Source: an uncultured Acetatifactor sp. (GTDB lineage Bacteria; Bacillota; Clostridia; Lachnospirales; Lachnospiraceae). From it: DNA of 64,000 nucleotides. The position numbers were made by a program, and so were the translations under genes. Below are positions 8,088 to 17,731 of this stretch, in pieces; position 1 is the first letter of the stretch, and each line of letters begins with the position of its first letter. The DNA lies in assembly GCA_910584375.1 (NCBI GenBank), contig CAJUAH010000012.1:1-64000 (forward strand), written 5' to 3'. Below the pieces are notes generated by a model that did not search any database, was not told the DNA's origin, and worked only from the letters and a program-made list of their open reading frames with translations.

Positions 8088-9017
8088 TTATCTTGGCTCG
8101 ATATGAAAATCCTTCCGGGGATGCTTGGACACCAGGATATCCCGCTGTTTCGCCATGGCTACATGGGTATAGATCTCCGTGATGTTGATGGAGCTGTGCC
8201 CCAGCATTTCCTGGATATAGCGGATATCCACATCGGCCTCCAGCAGACTGGTGGCAAAAGTGTGACGGAACATATGGGGAGTGATGTGCTGCTCTATGGC
8301 GGCCATGGAAACGTATTTGTTTATCATGCGGCGGACGGACTGGTCGGACAGGGCCCGACCGGACTGATTGACAAAAAAGTGGTCGCAGCCGCGCATTTCC
8401 TGTTCAAAAGTTTCCTTATACACGGCCAAAATATGCGACACGTCCTCATTTCCGATCTGTATTTTTCTCTCCTTGGCGCCCTTTCCATAGATCAGAATAT
8501 GCCGTTCGCACAGGTTCACGTCGCTTATCTTCAGGGTACACAGTTCGGATATGCGCATCCCCGTGGCAAAGAGCAGCTCTATGACAGCCGCGTCCCGGAG
8601 AGCGTTTTTCCGCTGGTATTCGGTCTCCGCCTCCCGGTGTTTCTGATAGATGGCGGACAGAAAGGTCTCGACCGTGCGAAGGGGGATGGTCTTGGGGAGG
8701 ATGACAGGCTCGCGGAAACGGATCTGCATTCTGTTGAAAGGGTTGCGGTCAATGATTTCCCGATACTCAAAATAGTGGAAAAGAGCCTTCAGGGACGCGA
8801 TTTTTCTCTTTACGGTCCTGGGCCTGTACTTTCGGTGCAGGTCTCCCACATAGTTCTCCAACAGAGCGGGGGTGATTTCCGGGGCGTCCGCGCAGGAAAT
8901 TCCCGCGACAAACTGGGCCAGGTCGATCCGGTATGCTTTCAATGTCTTTTCGTCCAGTCTCTTCTGATCCCGGCAATAGTCCAGATATTGATTTATCTGT
9001 GTCTGTAAACTGCTCAT
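8088..9017 (-). CDS. XerC/XerD-like tyrosine recombinase
   Basis: This is a full-length 309-residue integrase: an N-terminal SAM-like core-binding domain (about 1-95) and a catalytic domain with R155 (ATGMRISE), a lysine in GKGAKER, H248 and R251 (HMFRHT), H274 (LGHSS) and Y283. The start at 9017 has AGGAGG; a longer reading from 9083 has no ribosome site. It is transcribed toward the glycosidase-like gene and follows a terminator at 9046-9072, so it may have its own promoter or depend on read-through. It could be a housekeeping-like Xer or a DNA-inversion enzyme. No inverted sites were found around it. Confidence 0.88.
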   Translation of the reverse strand: MSSLQTQINQYLDYCRDQKRLDEKTLKAYRIDLAQFVAGISCADAPEITPALLENYVGDLHRKYRPRTVKRKIASLKALFHYFEYREIIDRNPFNRMQIRFREPVILPKTIPLRTVETFLSAIYQKHREAETEYQRKNALRDAAVIELLFATGMRISELCTLKISDVNLCERHILIYGKGAKERKIQIGNEDVSHILAVYKETFEQEMRGCDHFFVNQSGRALSDQSVRRMINKYVSMAAIEQHITPHMFRHTFATSLLEADVDIRYIQEMLGHSSINITEIYTHVAMAKQRDILVSKHPRKDFHIEPR

Positions 9018-9045
9018 GATAAAACCTCCTTGTAAGGGTATGCAT

Positions 9046-9072
9046 GAAAAAACAGCGCCCTGTAAGGCGCTG
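9046..9072 (-). terminator. Terminator after the BlaI/MarR-type regulator
   Basis: On the minus strand a 7-bp CAGCGCC/GGCGCTG stem (9066-9072 with 9053-9059) is followed by a run of T (9046-9052). It lies between the regulator and the recombinase. Confidence 0.8.
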
Positions 9073-9101
9073 CCTTTTATCAATATAAAATTATAAGTAT
9101 C

Positions 9102-9491
9102 TTACTTTTTCTTCTTAAGGTCGGATAACAGTTTTTCCAATTCCTTGATATCCTTTTCCCTTTTGGCCGCATCAGGACTCATGTTCAGCATACCGGCCAC
9201 GGCGGTCTGTATGCTGATAATGGAACGGAAACTCTTATAATCCTGGAGGAATTTCTCCGTAAGGATTCCTATGGATTTTTCTGTGGCTCCGAACGTTCTG
9301 CTCAATACGTTGCCGCTGTGAGTCACACCCTGAACTTCTACAAGCTCGTTGGCCAACAGCTTGCGCAACACAGCCTGAACGGTACTCTGGGTCAACCCGG
9401 CGCCGGAATTAACGATCTCGGTTGAAGTCAGAGCCCGGTCGGATTCATGCAGGATCTTCAGTACCTCAAGTTCTCTTGGATTAAGTTTCAT
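9102..9491 (-). CDS. Winged-helix transcriptional regulator, BlaI/MarR type
   Basis: The 129-residue protein begins with a winged helix: LNPRELEVLKILHESDRALTS, a recognition helix around LTQSTVQAVLRKLLANELVEV, then a wing. The C-terminal half is helical with a lysine-rich end, suitable for dimer formation. No ligand-binding or protease-cleavage signature is evident. It has its own strong promoter (9530-9558) and a terminator (9046-9072), so it is a single-gene unit. Its promoter lies back to back with that of the membrane glycosyltransferase at 9703; regulation of that unit is possible but inferred. Confidence 0.75.
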   Translation of the reverse strand: MKLNPRELEVLKILHESDRALTSTEIVNSGAGLTQSTVQAVLRKLLANELVEVQGVTHSGNVLSRTFGATEKSIGILTEKFLQDYKSFRSIISIQTAVAGMLNMSPDAAKREKDIKELEKLLSDLKKKK

Positions 9492-9529
9492 GATTAGTAT
9501 CTCCTTTCATAGCGTCTCAAGTCAATACT

Positions 9530-9558
9530 ATTATAGTTCATCGGACAAAAAAGTGCAA
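9530..9558 (-). promoter_or_regulatory. Sigma-A promoter for the winged-helix regulator
   Basis: On the minus strand TTGCAC (9553-9558) and a perfect TATAAT (9530-9535) are separated by 17 nt, ending 39 bases before the ATG. Confidence 0.75.
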
Positions 9559-9630
9559 GATATGACTTTAAGTTTTCCGGAAATTATTATATTGCAAATT
9601 ATCATACCTTCTCAGGCATCGTATAGCGAC

Positions 9631-9659
9631 TTGTCATTTAGAGCTTTGTGTGCTATGGT
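9631..9659 (+). promoter_or_regulatory. Putative sigma-A promoter for the pseB-region genes
   Basis: TTGTCA (9631-9636) and TATGGT (9654-9659) are 17 nt apart, 43 bases before the start of the membrane protein at 9703. Confidence 0.5.
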
Positions 9660-9702
9660 TTGAATAGTGAATTTCCTGACAAAAGAAAGGGAACTATAAT
9701 CT

Positions 9703-11286
9703 ATGAAAAGGAAATACTTTTATCTGTGCTGTGTCGCACTGTTTTTGATACACCTGGCGGTTCTTACCGTATACGGCATCAATAAGCAGGGATACCACGA
9801 GGACGAGTACTATTCATTTTTCTCCAGCACAGGCAGGGCGGCGGTCGAACCCCGGAGCGCCTATGACGTGCGCACGGGGTATGAGATGCAGAGACAGTTT
9901 ATGGTGCGGGAGGGCGAGCGCTTTCAGTATGGGGAAGTGATCCGGAACCAGGAGCAGGACGTACATCCGCCCCTGTATTATCTGGCGCTGAACACGGTCA
10001 TGTCCTTGATGCCGGAGCATTTTTACAAATGGTTTGGGCTGGCGCTCAACATGTTCTGCTCCTGTGTGACGCTGGGCGGAATCCTGTTTCTGCTGCGGGG
10101 GCTGGGAGAGGGGAAAAGCTGCGACCTCGCGGTACTCCTGGCGGGACTGGCATATGCCGTGGCCCCCTCCACGGTCAGCAATGTGATGTTCATACGCATG
10201 TACGCCATGTCGGCCATGTGGACGGTGCTGTACGCCTGCGTGATCGTGGCCCTGATGCGGCATGGGGAATGGGACAGAAAGCGTTTCGCGGCCTGTACGG
10301 CGGCGGGAGCCGCGCTGTGCTGGCTGGCCTTTATGACCCACTATTTCTGTCTGCTGGTTCCCTTTTTCCTGACGCTGGCTTATGGCATAGTGGCGTTGTG
10401 GCGGCGAAAGGGAATATTGCGTATGCTGGTGTACGGCCTTTGCATGTGCGCTGCCGTCGGCCTGGCCGTGTATTGCTATCCAGCCAGCCTGCAGCATATT
10501 TTTCACGGCTATCGGGGAGACGCAGCCATTGGGAGCCTCATAAACGGAAGTTTCAGAGAATTGTGCGCCATGTTCCTTCCTGTGCTGAACCAAAATGTAT
10601 ATGCGGGAGCCATGTGGATCGTGCTGGGGCTCTCCGCGGCGGCGCTGGTATGGCTGACGGTGCGCGGCGGCGGGGAACGGATTGAACGTGCGCCGCTTTG
10701 CTGTGCCGCATTACTGTATCTGGCGGCTCTGGCGTCCATCGCTTTTCTGGTGAAAACCTCTCTGTTTTTGGGAGACACCTCCTGCCGGTATTTCTATCCG
10801 GTGCTGGCTCTGCTCCTGCCGCTGCAGGTCTATCTCTGGTACCGGGCGGCTGCCGCGCTGTCGGCGGTAATAAAATGGGGTAGGGTGGTCTGCGCTTTGG
10901 CGGCGCTGCTGGCGTGCCTCCCCTTCCTGGCGGGGCATCTGCAGCATAAAGTGCTGTTTCTCTACCCGGAGGAGTCGGAAAAAAAGGAACTGTCCCTGCG
11001 CTACGGACAGGAATATCCGCTGATCGTGGTATACTCCAGGGAGACGCCCTACCGGAGCTGGTATATGGCCGACCAGATCTGGCCCTATCAGTATGTGATC
11101 TACTCCGACCTGGAGCATATGCTCAAGCTGCCGGAGGATCCTCTGCTGACACAGGCGCAGGGATTTGTGGTGTATATGGATGCGCCTGTGGAGACGCTGG
11201 ATCCGCTGGTGGAGCGCAATCCCTTTGTGGAAGGCTATACTCTGCTCAGGCAGGACAGGTTCTTTTGGGTGTATCTGGTAGAATGA
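9703..11286 (+). CDS. GT39/ArnT-like integral membrane glycosyltransferase
   Basis: This 527-residue polytopic protein has the GT-C pattern. After the first membrane helix comes an acidic motif HEDEYYS (E33-E35), and a second loop holds DVHPPLYYLA (about residue 86), the PMT/ArnT-like signature. Around ten hydrophobic helices follow, then a soluble C-terminal segment of about 100 residues. Such enzymes take a sugar from a polyprenyl-phosphate carrier outside the membrane. The acceptor and sugar are unknown. The ATG at 9703 follows AAAGGGA. It heads the plus-strand unit ahead of pseB, which has its own promoter. Confidence 0.75.
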   Translation: MKRKYFYLCCVALFLIHLAVLTVYGINKQGYHEDEYYSFFSSTGRAAVEPRSAYDVRTGYEMQRQFMVREGERFQYGEVIRNQEQDVHPPLYYLALNTVMSLMPEHFYKWFGLALNMFCSCVTLGGILFLLRGLGEGKSCDLAVLLAGLAYAVAPSTVSNVMFIRMYAMSAMWTVLYACVIVALMRHGEWDRKRFAACTAAGAALCWLAFMTHYFCLLVPFFLTLAYGIVALWRRKGILRMLVYGLCMCAAVGLAVYCYPASLQHIFHGYRGDAAIGSLINGSFRELCAMFLPVLNQNVYAGAMWIVLGLSAAALVWLTVRGGGERIERAPLCCAALLYLAALASIAFLVKTSLFLGDTSCRYFYPVLALLLPLQVYLWYRAAAALSAVIKWGRVVCALAALLACLPFLAGHLQHKVLFLYPEESEKKELSLRYGQEYPLIVVYSRETPYRSWYMADQIWPYQYVIYSDLEHMLKLPEDPLLTQAQGFVVYMDAPVETLDPLVERNPFVEGYTLLRQDRFFWVYLVE

Positions 11287-11300
11287 CGGAACAACAAAAA

Positions 11301-11329
11301 TTGCAATCTGGAAACAATTATGCTATAAT
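11301..11329 (+). promoter_or_regulatory. Sigma-A promoter for pseB
   Basis: TTGCAA (11301-11306), a 17-nt spacer and perfect TATAAT (11324-11329) precede the pseB ATG by 50 bases. Confidence 0.75.
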
Positions 11330-11379
11330 TTGGAAAATACAGGTACAGGCCGTTAAGAGCCATACCAAAGGAGGACGAT

Positions 11380-12375
11380 ATGCTGAATGACAAATCCATA
11401 CTGATCACGGGGGGCACCGGAAGCTTTGGGAAAGCCTTCACCAGATATGTGTTGGAGAACTATGATCCGAAGAAGATCATCATATATTCAAGAGATGAGT
11501 TCAAACAGTTCATCATGCAGAATGAGTTTAAGGAGTATGCCCCGAAACTGCGTTTCTTCATCGGAGACGTGCGGGACAGAGAGCGTCTGGCCAGGGCTTT
11601 TGAGGGCGTGGACTATGTGATCCATGCGGCGGCGCTGAAACAGGTTCCCGCCTGCGAGTACAATCCGGCGGAGGCCATCAAGACCAATATAGGCGGCGCG
11701 CAGAACGTGATCGACGCCGCTCTGGATCGAGGCGTGAAAAAAGTGGTGGCTCTGTCCACGGACAAGGCCGTGAACCCGGTGAATCTGTACGGCGGCACCA
11801 AGTTGGTGTCGGACAAGCTGTTTATCGCGGCCAACGCCTACGCGGGCGGCAAGGACGTCTGTTTTTCCATCGTGCGCTACGGCAACGTGGCGGGCAGCCG
11901 GGGCTCGGTGATTCCGTTTTTCCACAATATCCTGAAAAACGGCGGCACACAGCTGCCGATCACGGACTACCGCATGACCCGTTTCTGGATCAGCCTGCGC
12001 CAGGGCGTGGAGCTGGTGATCAAGGCTCTGGAGGAGGCCCGGGGCGGCGAGACCTTTATCTCCAAGATCCCCTCCTTTAAGATCACGGATCTGGCCCAGG
12101 CCATGCTGCCCGGCTGCGAGATGCCCCAGGTGGGTATCCGGGAGGGCGAGAAACTCCATGAGATTATGGTGACGGTGGAGGATTCCCCCCACACTTATGA
12201 ATACGATAAACATTTTATAGTATATCCGCAGATGGTGTGGAGCGAACGGCAGCAGGTACTGCCCGGCGGGAAAAAAGTGGCGGAGGGTTTCTCCTACAGC
12301 TCCGGCAACAACACCCAGTGGCTGAGCGTGGAGGAGATCAAAGAGTTGCTTAAGAGTGTGGAACTGGAAAAATAG
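11380..12375 (+). CDS. pseB: PseB, UDP-GlcNAc 4,6-dehydratase (5-inverting)
   Basis: This is the first enzyme of pseudaminic acid synthesis. It converts UDP-GlcNAc to the 4-keto-6-deoxy-L-altro sugar with NADP. The 331-residue protein has the Rossmann motif GGTGSFG (11-17) and the PseB active-site set STDKA with D128 and K129, and YGGTK with Y137 and K141. RDEFKQ and a family-typical HAAALKQVP block are also present. The length is right for PseB. AAGGAGG precedes the ATG. The closest alternative, a CapD/FlaA1-type retaining dehydratase, is usually membrane-anchored and longer. The next pathway gene, pseC, lies on the other strand 17 kb away. Confidence 0.93.
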   Translation: MLNDKSILITGGTGSFGKAFTRYVLENYDPKKIIIYSRDEFKQFIMQNEFKEYAPKLRFFIGDVRDRERLARAFEGVDYVIHAAALKQVPACEYNPAEAIKTNIGGAQNVIDAALDRGVKKVVALSTDKAVNPVNLYGGTKLVSDKLFIAANAYAGGKDVCFSIVRYGNVAGSRGSVIPFFHNILKNGGTQLPITDYRMTRFWISLRQGVELVIKALEEARGGETFISKIPSFKITDLAQAMLPGCEMPQVGIREGEKLHEIMVTVEDSPHTYEYDKHFIVYPQMVWSERQQVLPGGKKVAEGFSYSSGNNTQWLSVEEIKELLKSVELEK

Positions 12376-12448
12376 AGAGCGGAAAGGAGTCGTATCGCGA
12401 TTACAGTCGGGGCGGCTCTTTTTGCAATCGGCAATAAGGAAACATAAC

Positions 12449-14290
12449 ATGGAAAAAGCCGTTGAGATCGGTAAAAAAATCCTGTACCGTCTGTATCCCC
12501 TGATACTGCTGCTCTATCCCCTGCGGCATATCCGGGTGGGCGCGGAATGGTGGGATACAGGCTATAATTACGGTAACTTTACTTATATGGACCGCATGGA
12601 TCCCATGTGGCTGCTCAGCACATATCTGGGCAACGCGGCGGGACATCTGCTCACATTGCTGCCCGGAGGCGGCACCATGCTGGGCATGAACATCTATACG
12701 GGACTGTTTGTGAGCCTGCTGGCTCTGGGAGGGTACTTTTTCTTTACCCGCCGGATCGGGCTGCCACGGACGGTTGTCTTCTGGGGAGAGATGTTGGCCG
12801 TCAGTTTCTGCTGGTGTCCCACGGCCCTTTTGTACAATTATCTCACCTATGTGCTGATGGGCGCGGGGGTCATACTGCTCTACCACGCCCTGTCGGGGGA
12901 GTCCCGGCACGCCTGGCGGTATTTCACAGGGGCGGGGGTATGTCTGGGCGTCAATGTCCTGGTGCGCTTTCCCAACCTGGCCCAGGCGGCTTTGATCCTG
13001 GCGGTGTGGGCCATGGCGCTGATACGCCGCCAACCGTGGAAGGAGACGGCGAAACAGACCGGGCAGTGCCTGGGCGGCTATCTGCTGGGCCTGGGAGGTG
13101 GCCTGGCGGTGATCGCGCTGCGGTACGGGCCGCGAACCTATATTGATGGGATACGGAGGCTGCTGTCCATGCCCTCGGAGGCATCGGAATACACCGCCGT
13201 TTCGATGGTGACGCAGCAGCTGCGCAACTATCTGCAAAACTGTATCTGGCTGGGCTATCTGGCCTTTTTCATGATACTGGGATTGATCGTGTACGCGATC
13301 CTGCCCCGGAAACTGAACCCGCTGAAAAACCTGGGCTATGTGGCCTGTGTGTTCTGCGGTTTCTATTACCTGATGCTGCAAAATATGTTTAACTTCAAAT
13401 ACAGCACCAAGGAGAGCGCCTTTCAGTGGGGAGCCGTTCTGCTCACGGCCACGCTGGCGGTGGGGGTGGTGACGATCCTGCGCAAAAAGAGCGCGGAGCG
13501 GGAAAAACTGATGTGCGGCCTGGGGATATTGGTGATCCTGATCACGCCCCTGGGCAGCAACAACCATCTGTACTCCGCCATCAACAATCTGTTCCTGGTG
13601 GCGCCCTTTACCCTGTGGATGCTGACCCGTTTTCTGCGCTGGCTCCCGGGGCGGCTCACCCGGAGCGCAGACCGGAAGGGCAGCAGCTTTTTTGGAACCG
13701 TGAGCCTCTTCCCTGTGAAGGCCATGATCGTATGCATCCTGGTGATGATCACGGTGCAGGGCACGCTGTTTGGCATCGGCTATGTGTTCTCCGAGAGTAA
13801 CGGCGGGGAGAACCTGCACACCCCCATTGAGGGCAGCGAAGTGCTGAAGGGGATGCTGACCTCCCCGGAGCGGGCGGAGGCTCTGAACTCCCTGCTGGCG
13901 TATGTGAACCGGGAGGGGCTTAAGGGGCAGGATATTATTCTGTACGGACAGATTCCGGCGCTGTCCTATTATCTGGAGATGCCCTTTGCCATCTCCGCCT
14001 GGCCGGATCTGCCCTCCTACAATTATGCCGTCATGACAGGGGATCTGGAACGGCTGGCGGAAGAGATTGCCACGGGACAGCGGGATATTCCTCTGGTGTT
14101 GTTGGAAAAAAAGCAGGGAACCTGTCTGACGGCGGGGCCGGAGGCTTTGGAGGCGCTGGGAGTCAGCGAGTGGGAGAGGACGAAGATCGGGGCGGACAGG
14201 AAACTGTTGCTGTTGGAAGACTGGATAGAGGACTTCGGATACGGCGTATGCTTTGAAAACGAGAAATTTGTGATGTTCCGTGTCCCGTAG
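12449..14290 (+). CDS. Polytopic membrane protein, GT-C-like, unknown
   Basis: The 613-residue protein has about a dozen hydrophobic helices and a C-terminal extracytoplasmic-looking domain (about 470-613). After the first helix a loop reads GAEWWDTGYNYGNF, with an acidic-aromatic motif in the position where GT-C enzymes keep their catalytic acid. I infer a lipid-linked-sugar glycosyltransferase. No named family was recognised. The start at 12449 (MEKAVEIGKK) was preferred to upstream in-frame codons that overlap pseB; its ribosome site (AAGGAA) is weak. It is in line with pseB and the following membrane genes. Confidence 0.6.
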   Translation: MEKAVEIGKKILYRLYPLILLLYPLRHIRVGAEWWDTGYNYGNFTYMDRMDPMWLLSTYLGNAAGHLLTLLPGGGTMLGMNIYTGLFVSLLALGGYFFFTRRIGLPRTVVFWGEMLAVSFCWCPTALLYNYLTYVLMGAGVILLYHALSGESRHAWRYFTGAGVCLGVNVLVRFPNLAQAALILAVWAMALIRRQPWKETAKQTGQCLGGYLLGLGGGLAVIALRYGPRTYIDGIRRLLSMPSEASEYTAVSMVTQQLRNYLQNCIWLGYLAFFMILGLIVYAILPRKLNPLKNLGYVACVFCGFYYLMLQNMFNFKYSTKESAFQWGAVLLTATLAVGVVTILRKKSAEREKLMCGLGILVILITPLGSNNHLYSAINNLFLVAPFTLWMLTRFLRWLPGRLTRSADRKGSSFFGTVSLFPVKAMIVCILVMITVQGTLFGIGYVFSESNGGENLHTPIEGSEVLKGMLTSPERAEALNSLLAYVNREGLKGQDIILYGQIPALSYYLEMPFAISAWPDLPSYNYAVMTGDLERLAEEIATGQRDIPLVLLEKKQGTCLTAGPEALEALGVSEWERTKIGADRKLLLLEDWIEDFGYGVCFENEKFVMFRVP

Positions 14291-14350
14291 AGGGCAGCGC
14301 GGACGGGTAACTTGTAATTGACAGATATGGATATGCAGGGAAGAGTGAAT

Positions 14351-15988
14351 ATGGGTAAAAAGGAACGCTTTTGGGAAATATTGGCATGGGGAACGCTGGC
14401 GGCGGCATTTTTGCTGCTGGTGGCCATGAACCTGCTGTGGGGGGATCACTGGATCGACTCGGATATGGCGGCGGAGATGATTTTTTCCCGGCTGCTGGCC
14501 CGGGAGGGAAAGTGGATCGCCACGGAGAACTGGTATTATTCCACGGAATTTCGGGTACTGTATACGCAGCTGTTCATGGTTCCCCTGTTTCATCTGCTGG
14601 GGGACTGGCACGCGATCCGGGTCATCACCAACATCCTGACCTATCTGCTGCTGCTGGGGGCCTATTTTTACTGCCTGAGACCCTTGCGGGCGCGCAGAAG
14701 TACCGTGGTTTTCAGCGCGGCCATCCTGCTGCTGCCCTTTTCGGAGACGTTTCTGACCCATATGCAGATGGGCAATACCTATATGTGGCATGTGATCCTG
14801 ATCCTGTTTGCCTTTGGCATGTTTCTGAGACTCTCCCAGCCCCGGACGGGGAAAAAGGCGGGACAGATCGCCACTGTGGCTGTCTATATGGCGCTGTGCC
14901 TGGTCTGCGGCCTGTCCGGCGTGCGGTATATGCTGGCATTGCAGGTGCCGCTGTGTATAACGGCGGGGATCTATGCGATGAAGAGCGGCGAATTTGCAAC
15001 GCTACGCAGGAATCTGTCCTTGGATCATCCCTGGGAGCAGATCCGCCGGGTACTCTCCGGACAGCGACTTTCCTATCTGCTCTGGAGTCTGTTGGGGCTG
15101 TTGGGAGCGTGTGCGGGCTATCTGGTCAATGTGGCGGTTCTGGGCCGCAGATTCCGGTTCCAAATGTATGAGGCCACCAACTTTATCAAAGTGTTTCAGG
15201 GCGTGCTGCTGGAGCGCACTCAGGACACGGTGGGAAATCTGCTGCAGCTCTTCGGATATATTGAGGAAAAGGGTTTTCTGTCCGTCCGGGGGCTGATCTC
15301 CCTGTTGGCGTTTGGATTCCTGGCGGGGATATTGTTTGTGACGGTGCGTTGCGGCCGCCTGTTGGCCAAGGAGGAGAATGCGCCCGCTCATCATCGGTTT
15401 CTGCTGTGGTTTTTTGTGACGGCCTTTGCGCTGAACACCTTTGTGTTTCTGTTTACCACCAGCACCATCGTGGCCAGATACTATATCACGGTATTCCTGT
15501 TTGCGCTGCCGCTGCTGTGCGTCTATTATGAGCATGAGAATATGCCGCTGGACCGGCTGCTGCTGGCAGCGCTGCTGTGCGGCGCGCTGTGCCTTACCAC
15601 CGCGAAATGCGTCTACTCCTTTGCGGACAAGGATAAAAATCAGGACAAAAGGCCCGTGGCCGCCTTTTTACAGGAGCAGGGCTATACCTTCGGCTATGCC
15701 AGCTACTGGAACGGCAATATTATTACGGAGCTGACGGACGGGGCGGTGGAGATCGCCAATATCCGGGAGATTGAAAGTATGGATCTGTTTACCTGGTCCA
15801 GTCCCGCGGCATATTATCAGGAGGGATATCATGACGGCGAGACATTTATACTTCTCACAGCCCAGGAGGCGGAGCAGTACGCCTGGCTGCCGGTGTTTGC
15901 GGCGGGCGAGGTGGTCTATGACCGGCAGGGCTATGTAGTATATCGCTATGATTCGGTGGAGCGGCTGTGGCAGGCGGCCGGATTCTGA
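14351..15988 (+). CDS. Polytopic membrane protein, GT-C-like, unknown
   Basis: The 545-residue protein has some ten to twelve hydrophobic helices. A first-loop motif DHWIDSDMAAEMIFSRLL contains paired aspartates and resembles GT-C catalytic loops. The last 100 residues are soluble and contain ASYWNGNIITELTDG. Start ATG 14351 has GGGAAG upstream; an in-frame TTG at 14318 is less likely. It lies 60 bases after the previous membrane gene, so the two are probably cotranscribed. The sugar and acceptor cannot be told from sequence. Confidence 0.6.
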   Translation: MGKKERFWEILAWGTLAAAFLLLVAMNLLWGDHWIDSDMAAEMIFSRLLAREGKWIATENWYYSTEFRVLYTQLFMVPLFHLLGDWHAIRVITNILTYLLLLGAYFYCLRPLRARRSTVVFSAAILLLPFSETFLTHMQMGNTYMWHVILILFAFGMFLRLSQPRTGKKAGQIATVAVYMALCLVCGLSGVRYMLALQVPLCITAGIYAMKSGEFATLRRNLSLDHPWEQIRRVLSGQRLSYLLWSLLGLLGACAGYLVNVAVLGRRFRFQMYEATNFIKVFQGVLLERTQDTVGNLLQLFGYIEEKGFLSVRGLISLLAFGFLAGILFVTVRCGRLLAKEENAPAHHRFLLWFFVTAFALNTFVFLFTTSTIVARYYITVFLFALPLLCVYYEHENMPLDRLLLAALLCGALCLTTAKCVYSFADKDKNQDKRPVAAFLQEQGYTFGYASYWNGNIITELTDGAVEIANIREIESMDLFTWSSPAAYYQEGYHDGETFILLTAQEAEQYAWLPVFAAGEVVYDRQGYVVYRYDSVERLWQAAGF

Positions 15989-16078
15989 CTGCGGACAGCG
16001 AGCAGTCAGGGCGGTTCGTGACCGGCGTTGTCATGGCATGGGGGTATAACCGGCAGTATGCGGGAAAGAGGTATCTGG

Positions 16079-17713
16079 ATGAATAAAAAGAGGATTCTGT
16101 GTACGTTTTGCTTTTGCTTATTGCAAATCCTGGACTTTGTATGCAACACCCAGAACGGGGATATTCAGAGCGTGGCGGTGAAGGCCATGGGGCTGGCGCT
16201 GCTGGGCATCGTGGGCAGCGGGTATCCTGTCAGGGATCTGCTGACAAAGGTCAATTATATCTGGACGGGACTGTGCGCCGCGGCGGCCGTGGCCTCTGTG
16301 GCAGTGGCGTTTTCTTCGGGCCGCGACAGTTTCATGCATATGTATGTGTGGGCCTTCGTTTTGGCGGTGGTCAATGTGTGGTGGATCGTCATCTATGGAA
16401 AATATATATGCGGCGGACTCTGGCGGGAGTGGAAAAGCAGTGGAAAACTGCCGTTTCAGCCGGGGGCTGTGGGCTGGATATGGGTGGCCATGACGGCGCT
16501 CATGACCTTTTCCCGCAGCGGCCGGGTGTGGCCGATCTGGTTTTTTGCCATGTTCGGCATGTTTTACCTGACAAAATACAGTCTGCGGGACCGGGACGCG
16601 CTGATGGACGGCATGATAGACGGCACGGTTCTCTCTTTCTTTATATTACAGATATTTGCCTACGGTTTCCGGCCCTATGACGTGGTGCGGTATATGGGGG
16701 CGTTCAGCAACTGCAACGTGGCGGCCCTGCATTATCTGCAGATCTATGCCATGGTGCTGTTTAAACTGCACCTGCTGCATCAGCGGGGCGCGAAGAAAGG
16801 CTGGAAACTGTTCTATTTCGTGGGCGCCTGCGGCCTGCTGGGCTTTATGTTCCTGACCATGGGGCGCACCTCCTGGGTGGCGGCTTTCCTGCTCACCGTG
16901 TTATACGGCATTTTTGTGGTACGCCGTATATGGCGGAAAAAGTGGAGAGCGGTGCTGGGGCGATTTGCGGCGCTGGGGCTGACGGCCATGCTGCTGTTTC
17001 CGGCGGTGTTCGCCACGGTGCGCTGGCTCCCCACCGTATTGCATCACCCTGTCTGGTTCCTGGCGGAGTACAGCGTGAATAAGGTGCATTCCTTTGATCC
17101 GCCGGACTCCTGGAAATATATCGAATTCGACGAATTTATGGAGACGGTGCTGGGGCGGATATGGGGTACGTTCCGGGCCGACGGGATCCGGGATCCCTTT
17201 TTGCTGGTGGCGCGGGCTGCCGAGGACGGCGGTACGGTAACGGCGGAGGCTGACGGTGGAACAGCAGCGGCAGAGGACAATAGCGGTGCGGCTGAAACGG
17301 TAGAGATCACAGGCAGGGAGGGCATGGACCAGGGCCTGGGGATTCGCTTTGATATCTATAAGACTTATCTGCGCAACCTGAACCTGCTGGGGCACAGCCA
17401 GAACGAGGGGCATTACCCCATCGCGGGCACCGATGCCATCGTCTGGCATGCGCACAACGTATGGCTGCAGGCGGCGTATTCCTATGGGATCCCCACCGGG
17501 CTGCTGTTTCTTGCCCTGACGGTGCTGCTGCTGCACAGGCGGTATCAGGATATGAAGACCCATATTGATAACCCGTATGCGATCATTCCGTTTTTCCTGT
17601 GCGTGCTGTTTTTCTGTTATGGAACCATGGAGATGGTATGGAATATGGGGCAGGCGATACTGCCGCTTTTGTTTGCGGTACAGCATCCCCGGATCTGTTC
17701 TTCGGCAGAATAG
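16079..17713 (+). CDS. O-antigen ligase-like (WaaL/Wzy-type) membrane protein
   Basis: The 544-residue protein has about ten hydrophobic helices. Near the end a large loop carries IVWHAHNVWLQAAYSYGIP, with the histidine and short helix typical of O-antigen ligases and polymerases. The loop before it contains an Ala/Thr/Glu-rich stretch (VTAEADGGTAAAEDNSG). Family members join or polymerise lipid-linked glycans on the outer face of the membrane. In this single-membrane organism the acceptor may be a wall polymer, lipid or protein. ATG 16079 (MNKKRILC) was chosen for its position at the first membrane helix; AGAGG lies upstream. Confidence 0.7.
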   Translation: MNKKRILCTFCFCLLQILDFVCNTQNGDIQSVAVKAMGLALLGIVGSGYPVRDLLTKVNYIWTGLCAAAAVASVAVAFSSGRDSFMHMYVWAFVLAVVNVWWIVIYGKYICGGLWREWKSSGKLPFQPGAVGWIWVAMTALMTFSRSGRVWPIWFFAMFGMFYLTKYSLRDRDALMDGMIDGTVLSFFILQIFAYGFRPYDVVRYMGAFSNCNVAALHYLQIYAMVLFKLHLLHQRGAKKGWKLFYFVGACGLLGFMFLTMGRTSWVAAFLLTVLYGIFVVRRIWRKKWRAVLGRFAALGLTAMLLFPAVFATVRWLPTVLHHPVWFLAEYSVNKVHSFDPPDSWKYIEFDEFMETVLGRIWGTFRADGIRDPFLLVARAAEDGGTVTAEADGGTAAAEDNSGAAETVEITGREGMDQGLGIRFDIYKTYLRNLNLLGHSQNEGHYPIAGTDAIVWHAHNVWLQAAYSYGIPTGLLFLALTVLLLHRRYQDMKTHIDNPYAIIPFFLCVLFFCYGTMEMVWNMGQAILPLLFAVQHPRICSSAE

Positions 17714-17731
17714 AGCAACCAAAGGGAAGGA

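Noticed and set aside
7996..9520. AGCGTCTCAA at both 7996 and 9511, flanking the recombinase-regulator block
   Set aside because: A single 10-base direct match without longer similarity is expected by chance in a window of this size and is not evidence for attachment sites.
12401..14791. Very long minus-strand open frame (796 codons)
   Set aside because: It is rich in Gln, His, Pro and Arg, has no family motif or ribosome site, and is antisense to two clear membrane-protein genes. Similar long shadows at 37277-39556, 4315-5592 and 20839-22386 were rejected for the same reason.
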